A DNA stretch of 20,026 bases from positions 1-20,026 of the forward strand of contig JADLKP010000016.1 in NCBI GenBank assembly GCA_016838945.1, written 5' to 3'. This stretch comes from Methanobrevibacter sp. GTDB lineage: Archaea; Methanobacteriota; Methanobacteria; Methanobacteriales; Methanobacteriaceae. Made by a program: the position numbers and the translations under genes. Below the pieces are notes generated by a model. That model saw nothing but the letters and a program-made list of their open reading frames with translations. It searched no databases and was not told the DNA's origin. This document shows, in pieces, positions 14,004-20,026 of this stretch; position 1 is the first letter of the stretch; each line of letters begins with the position of its first letter.

Positions 14004-15416
14004 TTAATCTATTCCATGCATTAATTTTTGGATTCTCTTCTTGGACAAGAAACATATTAGGCCTGATACTCCGGATAATATTATGAAAATCCATATGAAT
14101 GAGGATAGGCTATTGATTGGAATCAATCCAAATAGCTTAGTGCAATGTCCCGGTGTTGGCACAGCACTTGCCAATATTCCTGAAAATATCTCTGCAATAG
14201 CAGTTGCAGTAAATAATATTCCCATCATCACGGATCTATATCTTACGGGAGCCAATTTTGAAATTAAGCTTAATCCAATAGGCACTATGAATAATTCAGA
14301 CATTGCCAAAAAGAAATGGAAAAAGATAATCCAAACTAAATTAATTTTTTCTGGAATATAGCTAGGTATTAAAAGAAAAGTGTATGCTAATGTAATCAAT
14401 AAAGTGCCTATGCCTAATTTGCCAATGCTGGATGGTTCCTTATTTCTATCTGCAAGCATAGGCATAAACTTTAGGAAAACTGGGCTTAATATTAAAACGC
14501 ATATTGCATTTAGAGAGATAAGAGTTTGAGGAGCTAATGTAATGCTTGTAAATGGAATTGTATTGTTGACATAGTGTATTGTAACTATGATTATGGATGT
14601 TAAAATCTGCTCTAATCCTGTATAAAAGACGGTGAAGAGTATAAGTATCAGGAAAATCACTTTTATGCGGTCTTTCTCTATCTTAGTCAGATTCCCTCCT
14701 CTGGACCTGGCAATGTTTTCCCCGGTTTTTTCCACAATCATTTTGGAAATAGGGGTAATTCCCACTTTCTCTCCGCTTTCCAAAACCAAATATTTGTTTT
14801 TAAGCATTATGAATGCAATCAATCCTACAAAAATTGCCAGTGCGCCAATGAAAAATCCATATTGATACATATGAGGATAACCTATTCCTACAACGATTCC
14901 TAAGATTAGAGGAGCAAATAACGGACCGAAATTTGTTATCATATAGAATATTGTATATGCTGAATCCAAAAGCCCTTCCTTGTTTTCATAGAATAGCCCT
15001 ACAAATGAGGTGACGCTGATTTTTATGAAACTGGTACCAATTGAAAAGATAATTGCACCAATTATGAAAATAATTTCAGGGTATGTGAAAAGCAGGGTTG
15101 AATGGGTTGGAACAGCTTCTGTTAAGTAATATAGGCTTGCATCATATGTAAAGATCAATTGGGAGACAAGCATCAATATGCCCCCAATTATGACCGCTTT
15201 CCTATTGCCTAAATATACATCTGTAAAATATCCGGTTATCATTTGAGAAAAGTAGCAGAAACCTACTATTATTCCATAAAGCAACGCACTGAATTGCACA
15301 GAAAAATGCAATACTTCGTTCATGTACAGCACTAATGTTCCTGTGAACATGAAGTAACTTAACTTTTCAAACGTTTCAGTAACTGAAATGAGATAGGTTC
15401 CCTTAGGATGATTCAT
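14004..15416 (-). CDS. POT/PTR-family transporter, copy A (downstream)
   Basis: A 470-residue major facilitator protein of the proton-coupled oligopeptide (POT/PTR) family with about 12-14 hydrophobic segments. The first-helix signature ExxER is present as Glu14-Thr-Phe-Glu17-Lys18 (TETFEKLSYF), with Lys for Arg. GNRKAVIIGGILMLVSQLIF near residues 70-89 matches the cytoplasmic loop region of the family. It is clearly paralogous to the next gene: both begin M-x-HPKG-x-Y and end KLMHG, with similar loops. The start is the ATG at 15416, with GAGAG upstream. It follows copy B by 79 bases on the same strand, so both probably come from one transcript. The likely substrates are di- or tripeptides or amino-acid derivatives; the specificity is unknown. 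Confidence 0.85.
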   Translation of the reverse strand: MNHPKGTYLISVTETFEKLSYFMFTGTLVLYMNEVLHFSVQFSALLYGIIVGFCYFSQMITGYFTDVYLGNRKAVIIGGILMLVSQLIFTYDASLYYLTEAVPTHSTLLFTYPEIIFIIGAIIFSIGTSFIKISVTSFVGLFYENKEGLLDSAYTIFYMITNFGPLFAPLILGIVVGIGYPHMYQYGFFIGALAIFVGLIAFIMLKNKYLVLESGEKVGITPISKMIVEKTGENIARSRGGNLTKIEKDRIKVIFLILILFTVFYTGLEQILTSIIIVTIHYVNNTIPFTSITLAPQTLISLNAICVLILSPVFLKFMPMLADRNKEPSSIGKLGIGTLLITLAYTFLLIPSYIPEKINLVWIIFFHFFLAMSELFIVPIGLSLISKLAPVRYRSVMMGILFTATAIAEIFSGILASAVPTPGHCTKLFGLIPINSLSSFIWIFIILSGVSGLICFLSKKRIQKLMHGID

Positions 15417-15495
15417 TTTAACGCTCTCATAAATGTTAGTTGTTTTCTTGTATATTCTGCACTATTTCATCTTGCATGAGTTTTATGTGTTTGCA

Positions 15496-16902
15496 CTATT
15501 CTACACCATGCATAAGCTTTCTAATTCTATTTCTGAAAAGAATCCACAATGTGAAAATGAATCCTGCAAGCATAATGAATATCCATATGAATGATGCTAA
15601 ATCAGGGATTGGGATGAAATTGAATAAATAATTGACTACCCCTTCATTTTCTGGGAAGGCACTTGCAAAGATACCTGCAAGCATTGCTGATATCGCAGTT
15701 GCGGCATAAAATGTTCCAATCATTAGGGAAGCATGCTTTACTGGAGCCAATTTTGAAATTAAGCTTAATGCAATCGGTGATATGAAGAGCTCAGCTATTA
15801 CCAATATAAAGTTAAACAAGACTATCCAAAGCATGTTGATTAGTCCAGGTGACAAATACACAGCTATTAAAAGAATTCCGTATGATAAGATTATGGCAAG
15901 CAATCCTAAGCTCATTTTATCAATGGATGAAGGTTCCTTATCCCTATTTGAAAGCATTGAAAACATTTTTATGAAGATAGGGCTCAATATCACTACAAAC
16001 AATGGATTTAGACTAATATACATTTGAGGGCTAAGGGTATAGTTGAGGAATGGGATGGTGTTGTCAACATAATTCATCACCAATATAAGCATTGATGTAT
16101 TGATTTGTTCAATGGCTGAACATAATATTATGACAACTACAAGAACTATGACACTTGCCTTTATACGGTCGATTTCTATCTTGCTTAATTTTTTAGGTAA
16201 AGTCTTCTCAAGGTCTTTTTTGAGATTTTTTGCAACAGGGTGAACACCAAGGGGTTCACCATCTTGTGAACATAAATATCTGTCCTTAATCACTAAATAG
16301 CTCACAAGTCCTATTATATTTGCTATTGCACCTACCATAAAACCATATTGGTATAGGCTAGGGTCATGCACTCCAACAATCACACCTAAAATCAATGGAG
16401 CAAAGAATGTGCCTATATTGAAAACCATATAAAATAGGGTATATGCTGCATCCAAAAGGGATTCCTGGTCTTTATAAAATAGGGATATGAAGGAAGTTGT
16501 ACTCACTTTCAGAAAGCTGCCGCCTATTGAAATGAAAACCACACCAATCAAGAATATGATTTCAGGGTAATTGAAAATAAAGCTGGAATGGGCTGGTGTT
16601 GCAGTGCTTATATAATATAGGCTTGCATCATATGCAAATATCAATTGGGAAACGAGCATTAGTATGGTACCGACTATTATTGCCTTTCTGTTTCCAAAAT
16701 AAGTATCTGTAATCTGTCCTGTTACCAATTGGAGTAAGTATCCTGCCCCAATTATTATTCCATAAAGGATATTGGAAAAAGGCATTGAAAAATGCAATAC
16801 CTCTATCATATAAAGTACCAATAGTCCACAAAAAATATAAAAGCTGAATCTTTCCCACATTTCTATAAATGAAATTGCATATATTCCCTTGGGATGTTCC
16901 AT
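15496..16902 (-). CDS. POT/PTR-family transporter, copy B (promoter-proximal)
   Basis: A 468-residue paralogue of the gene at 14004-15416. The canonical proton-coupling motif is intact as Glu14-Met-Trp-Glu17-Arg18 (IEMWERFSFY), and GNRKAIIVGTILMLVSQLIF follows near residues 70-90. The frame extends five codons upstream to a GTG at 16920, but GGAGAG (16908-16913) sits five bases before the ATG at 16902, which fixes the start. This is the first gene of the presumed two-gene operon. It is divergent from the ATP-grasp gene across 106 bases that contain a minus-strand TATA box (TATAAATA at the complement of 16953-16960) and an inverted repeat. Peptide import is the family's usual role; export or another substrate cannot be excluded. 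Confidence 0.87.
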   Translation of the reverse strand: MEHPKGIYAISFIEMWERFSFYIFCGLLVLYMIEVLHFSMPFSNILYGIIIGAGYLLQLVTGQITDTYFGNRKAIIVGTILMLVSQLIFAYDASLYYISTATPAHSSFIFNYPEIIFLIGVVFISIGGSFLKVSTTSFISLFYKDQESLLDAAYTLFYMVFNIGTFFAPLILGVIVGVHDPSLYQYGFMVGAIANIIGLVSYLVIKDRYLCSQDGEPLGVHPVAKNLKKDLEKTLPKKLSKIEIDRIKASVIVLVVVIILCSAIEQINTSMLILVMNYVDNTIPFLNYTLSPQMYISLNPLFVVILSPIFIKMFSMLSNRDKEPSSIDKMSLGLLAIILSYGILLIAVYLSPGLINMLWIVLFNFILVIAELFISPIALSLISKLAPVKHASLMIGTFYAATAISAMLAGIFASAFPENEGVVNYLFNFIPIPDLASFIWIFIMLAGFIFTLWILFRNRIRKLMHGVE

Positions 16903-17008
16903 AATATCTCTCCGAATCACTAATCCATTAGTTTTTTAAAAGCAATGTTAATTATTTATATGATTTACTTTAAATATATTTAACTATTGAATAAGTTTGG
17001 GTGCTCAT
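16903..17008. promoter_or_regulatory. Divergent promoter region between the POT pair and the ATP-grasp gene
   Basis: A shared 106-base control region. On the minus strand, CATATAAATAATT (complement of about 16950-16962) is a good TATA box whose predicted start (about 16930) falls inside the inverted repeat ACTAAT-CC-ATTAGT (16919-16932). On the plus strand, ATTTATATG (16954-16962) or the palindrome TTAAATATATTTAA (16970-16983) could serve the ATP-grasp gene. The boxes overlap, so transcription in the two directions may be linked. Confidence 0.5.
16919..16932. promoter_or_regulatory. Operator-like inverted repeat upstream of the POT pair
   Basis: ACTAAT and ATTAGT are perfect 6-bp arms separated by CC. 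The element covers the predicted transcription start of the transporter operon and lies just upstream of its ribosome binding site, a usual place for an archaeal repressor site. No regulator gene is visible in the window. Confidence 0.35.
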
Positions 17009-18697
17009 ATGGAAAATATAATTATTGTAGAGTGTATGTCTACAGGAATCTATTTTATACAGGATATTCTAGACCGAAATTATAATCCTATTGTATTGGA
17101 TTCAAAAGTAATTGATAATGAAATCGGCAGAACTTATGATCATCATAAGCAAGAGGATTTAAAGTTAATCACTGAGGATTATACCTTGATTGCAGAAAAG
17201 GATACATATGAAGAAACTTTGGAAATGGTTAGGGAGTTTGATCCTGTTTTGATATTGCCTGGCAGTGAAAAAGGGGTTGCGTTGGCTACAAGATTGGCCA
17301 ATGACTTAAACCTTTTATGCAATTCCTATGATAATATTGAAGCAATGACCTTGAAGGACAAGATGCAGGAGAGATTGAAAGAGAAGGGCCTTAGATCTAT
17401 CAGAGGTCAAACGGTTAAATCATTGGAAGAGGCAATTGAATTTTAGGACAGCGAGAATCTCAAGAAAGTTGTCATAAAGCCAAGCTATAGTGCAGGTTCC
17501 TCAAGCGTTAAGATCTGCTTAAGCAAAGAGGACATGATAAAAAACATAAATGAACTGTTTGATGAGTACAACTGCTTTGGCGATGAGAATACAGAGCTTC
17601 TGATACAGGAATTCATTGAAGGTGAAGAGTATATCGTAAATACAGTCTCATCAGAAGGCAAACACAGGGTAACATTGATATGGAAATATTCCAAGGTCAA
17701 GACCTCTGATGGCAGCATCATTTATGACATTATGGAAACTGTTGATGAGTTGAGCCTTGGTGAGGCTGAAATGATTGAGTATGCATATAATGTGGCTGAT
17801 GCAATCGGCATTGAATATGGGCCGGTTCATGGTGAGTATATGATTGATGAAGACGGGCCTGTTCTTGTGGAGGTCAATTGTCGTCCATGTGGAGGCACAT
17901 TGGCACCTGAGTTTTTAGATAGGATTTCAGGTCAGCATGAAACAGACAGCATTTTGGATGCCTATCTGAAGCCTGAACTCTTCAAACAAAAAAGAAAAAT
18001 GCCTTACAGACTATATGCGAAAGGTGTAATAAAGGATTTCATTGTTCCTTATGATTTGGTTGCTGATTCAACCTCTATCCATTACATAGGCAAAAAATTG
18101 GAAAGCCATTACAAGACAGTGTTTGAAGATATTAGTTTGCCTGGAAAGTCATTTATAAAGACCAAGGATCTCTTTTCAAGCTGCGGTTTGATCTATTTGG
18201 TGAATGAGGATCATTACACTCTTCAAAAGGAGATTGATTTCCTGCATGACATTGAAAAGAATGCATTTTCACTGATTCTAAGTGAAAAGTCAGAAAAAGC
18301 CAATGTTCTAAATGTTGATTATGGTGAAATTAAGCCGCTGCTGAAGGAAGCCAATACTTATGGCAGCACTTTGCTTGTAAGTGATGAGATTTTTGACGAC
18401 TTAAATGTTAAACAGGTCACTCCTTTGGAAATAGATAATGTCACTGGAAATTACGATTCAGTGCTCATCAATGTCCATGACAGCCTTCAGAACATAAAGG
18501 GCGAGGAGATTACCCGAATCTTTTTAAATAGCATAAGCCATGTCAAGAAGGGAGGATTCCTGTTTATTCCTGCATTGACATATGAAACTATTCCTGGTGG
18601 AAGAAAGGTCGTAGAAGGGCTTATCAAGACATTGAAGTTAAGAATTGAGGTTCCCTCATCTGATTATGATAAGATTATCATTGCTTCTAAAACTTGA
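17009..18697 (+). pseudogene. ATP-grasp ligase with Rossmann-like C-terminal domain, interrupted by an in-frame TAG
   Basis: One continuous frame of 562 codons broken only by TAG at 17444-17446 (codon 146). Residues 1-145 are the N-terminal pre-ATP-grasp domain (MENIIIVECMSTG, LILPGSEKGVALATRLA). After the stop come the ATP-binding Lys157 in VVIKPSYSAGSS, IQEFIEGEEYIVNTVS, VHGEYMIDEDGPVLVEVNCRP with the metal-binding Glu and Asn, and a Rossmann-like tail (HVKKGGFLFIP) resembling a degenerate methyltransferase. Overall it resembles amino-acid or dipeptide ligases of the BacD/CarB-like group. The ATG at 17009 has GGGTG upstream. The fragment before the stop (17009-17446) and the next ATG (17534) both leave out Lys157, so neither piece would be active alone. 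A one-base change of TGG, TTG, TAT or TAC could explain the TAG. A sequencing error or true decay are both possible. Confidence 0.8.
17444..17446 (+). other. In-frame amber codon splitting the ATP-grasp gene
   Basis: The codons on both sides are in the same phase and encode conserved family sequence (EAIEF before, DSENLKKVVIKPS after). No ATG, GTG or TTG occurs in frame before the ATP-binding lysine. Pyrrolysine use is not expected in this lineage. Confidence 0.85.
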
Positions 18698-18785
18698 TTT
18701 CATTTTATTTTTTTTAATATTTTTTTTAATTTTATTATGATAAAGTTATCATTGATTCTAAAGTCTGATTTCATTTTTTTTAATT
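18663..18785. repeat. Imperfect duplication of the ATP-grasp gene 3' end
   Basis: About 50 bases beginning ATTATGATAA at 18663 recur at 18734 (period about 71) with a few substitutions and small length changes. The left copy contains the last eleven codons and stop of the gene (stop 18695-18697); the right copy is untranslated. Between and after the copies lie T-rich runs that could terminate transcription. Confidence 0.8.
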
Positions 18786-18939
18786 TTTTATTGCTTGATT
18801 ATTTATTTTTATTTTTATTTTTTTCAATAACTTGAATTTCACTCATTAATTAAAAAAGTATATTATAAGAAAAATACATAAATTATAATGTTATATTGAT
18901 TTACTAAATTTATTTTATCATTAATTTGGATGTTGTTTT

Positions 18940-19899
18940 ATGAATGTTGGAAAATTAGTTGGCAATACACCAATGATTAAAATTGATTATGAATATGATG
19001 GTAAGAAAGGAAGCATATTCACTAAACTTGAATATTACAACTATTCTGGAAGTATTAAAGACAGAATAGCATTATACATAATCGAAAAGGAAAAAGAACG
19101 AGGCAATTTAAAGGATGGCCAACCAATCATAGAGGTTACAAGTGGAAATACCGGCATTGCATTCAGTGCAATCGGTGCTCTCTTTGGTCATGAGGTTCAT
19201 ATATTCATGCCGGATTGGGTTTCTTTAGAAAGAAGGAAACTCATTCAAATGTATGGTGCAGAAGTTCACCTTGTATCCAGAGAAGATGGCGGATTCAAGG
19301 GAGCTCTTGAACTTGTAGAGGATTTTGCAGAGGAAATCGGTGCATACAAGCCGAAACAGTTTGACAATGAATTGAATTTTGATGCCCAATATTTCACTAC
19401 AGGTCAGGAAATCATCGACGATTTCCCTCAAGTGAACGCCTTTGTTTCAGGCATTGGAACCGGCGGTACACTTATGGGTGTAGGTAAAAGGATAAAGGAT
19501 TATAATCCTGATGCTAAAGTCTTTGCATTGGAGCCAAGTACCTTATCCATTCTTAAGATGGGTATGGTTGAAGGAAGCCATATGATTGAAGGAATTGGAG
19601 ATGACTTCATTCCTGGAATCGTCAATGAGGAATTGATTGATGACATTGTTCTCATTCATGATTATGATGCAATCAACATGTCCAAGAGAATCGCTCAGGA
19701 ATTCGGTTTGGGAATAGGCATTTCAAGCGGTGCAAACTTCCTTGCAAGTGTCCTCATGGACAATGATGAGCTTAATATAGCAACTGTCTTCCCAGATGAC
19801 AACAAGAAATACATTACAACAAAATTGTCTGAACCAATTGATGAAAACCCTGAATTGGTTTCAAATCAGATTAAGCTTATTGGTTTTGAAGTCATTTAG
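18940..19899 (+). CDS. Cysteine synthase / cystathionine beta-synthase family PLP enzyme
   Basis: A 319-residue fold-type II PLP enzyme of the O-acetylserine sulfhydrylase group. The Schiff-base Lys is Lys40 in YSGSIKDRIA, the substrate loop is TSGNTG (67-72), the phosphate-binding loop is GIGTGGT (171-177), and the pyridine-N contact is in GISSGAN (260-266). IEGIGDDFIP is also typical. The length is that of CysK with no CBS domains, so the plain reading is cysteine synthase. However, the active-site loop reads YNYSGS instead of the common FNPGGS. Relatives that make other beta-substituted alanines (for example diaminopropionate) share the fold, and its neighbour is an ATP-grasp ligase. The ATG at 18940 has GGATG upstream; the 242-base gap suggests a separate promoter. 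Confidence 0.88.
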   Translation: MNVGKLVGNTPMIKIDYEYDGKKGSIFTKLEYYNYSGSIKDRIALYIIEKEKERGNLKDGQPIIEVTSGNTGIAFSAIGALFGHEVHIFMPDWVSLERRKLIQMYGAEVHLVSREDGGFKGALELVEDFAEEIGAYKPKQFDNELNFDAQYFTTGQEIIDDFPQVNAFVSGIGTGGTLMGVGKRIKDYNPDAKVFALEPSTLSILKMGMVEGSHMIEGIGDDFIPGIVNEELIDDIVLIHDYDAINMSKRIAQEFGLGIGISSGANFLASVLMDNDELNIATVFPDDNKKYITTKLSEPIDENPELVSNQIKLIGFEVI

Positions 19900-19930
19900 G
19901 GCTTTAAATCTATTGGCTATTTTTTGTTTA

Positions 19931-20026
19931 ATTTTTTTATTTATTCTTTTCTATTTTTTTATCTTGATTAGGTATTTTAGCCATAATTTTTTTATTTATT
20001 TTTTTCTATTTTTTTTTATCTTGATT
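19931..20026. repeat. T-rich duplicated terminator region after the cysteine-synthase gene
   Basis: Positions 19931-19969 recur as 19986-20026 (period about 55), differing by one substitution and two extra T. Each copy contains several long T-runs and ends in ATCTTGATT. The inverted pair TGGCTA (19914-19919) and TAGCCA (19978-19983) brackets the first copy. The second copy runs to the window end. Confidence 0.8.

Noticed and set aside
17444..17446. Pyrrolysine (TAG recoding) in the ATP-grasp gene
   Set aside because: Pyrrolysine systems are known from Methanosarcinales and Methanomassiliicoccales, not this lineage, and no pyl genes are in the window. It is kept only as a remote alternative.

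Overview
The window is AT-rich archaeal DNA, most likely from a Methanobacteriales methanogen (Methanobrevibacter is my best guess). Supporting signs are a fused Kae1-Bud32 KEOPS gene, an archaeal-type ribosomal protein S15 followed by an archaeal RecJ-like DHH nuclease, a small LSm protein, a methanogen-type thymidylate synthase, an archaeal-type CobT, TATA-box promoters, and Shine-Dalgarno sites of the GGTGA/GGAG type. UppP, the undecaprenyl-diphosphate phosphatase, fits a pseudomurein-walled cell. The genus is inferred, not proven.

Layout from left to right. At 1-2100 are two minus-strand genes, uppP and ilvE, each with a hairpin terminator. At 2336-2601 are two identical tRNA-Val(UAC) genes in tandem, each followed by two hairpins. 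At 2898-4073 (minus) is an unusual protein with an Mrr-like nuclease domain, a long disordered linker and three C-terminal membrane segments. At 4328-6541 (plus) are thyA, surE, a 48-residue helical microprotein and an LSm protein. At 6777-7841 (minus) is cobT. At 8149-13869 (plus) are kae1-bud32, an Rpn-like PD-(D/E)XK protein, the XTP/dITP pyrophosphatase, rps15 and the RecJ-like nuclease. At 14004-16902 (minus) are two tandem paralogous POT-family transporters. Divergent from them, at 17009-18697, is an ATP-grasp enzyme interrupted by one in-frame TAG, followed by a cysteine-synthase-family gene at 18940-19899.

Most of the window is housekeeping: cell-wall lipid recycling, branched-chain amino acid synthesis, nucleotide metabolism and sanitation, cobamide synthesis, tRNA t6A modification and translation. 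The accessory part is the right end. There, peptide-type transporters, an ATP-grasp ligase with a Rossmann-like tail and a PLP beta-replacement enzyme sit together and may form a small amino-acid or peptide metabolism module, now damaged by the amber codon. The Mrr-membrane protein and the Rpn-like protein are the other non-housekeeping genes.

Several gene 3' ends (ilvE, cobT, the ATP-grasp gene, and the flanks of thyA and the cysteine-synthase gene) carry short tandem duplications. In three cases these copy the stop codon region itself. Several start codons were moved from the longest possible reading frame to a start with a proper ribosome binding site; the reason is given in each entry.
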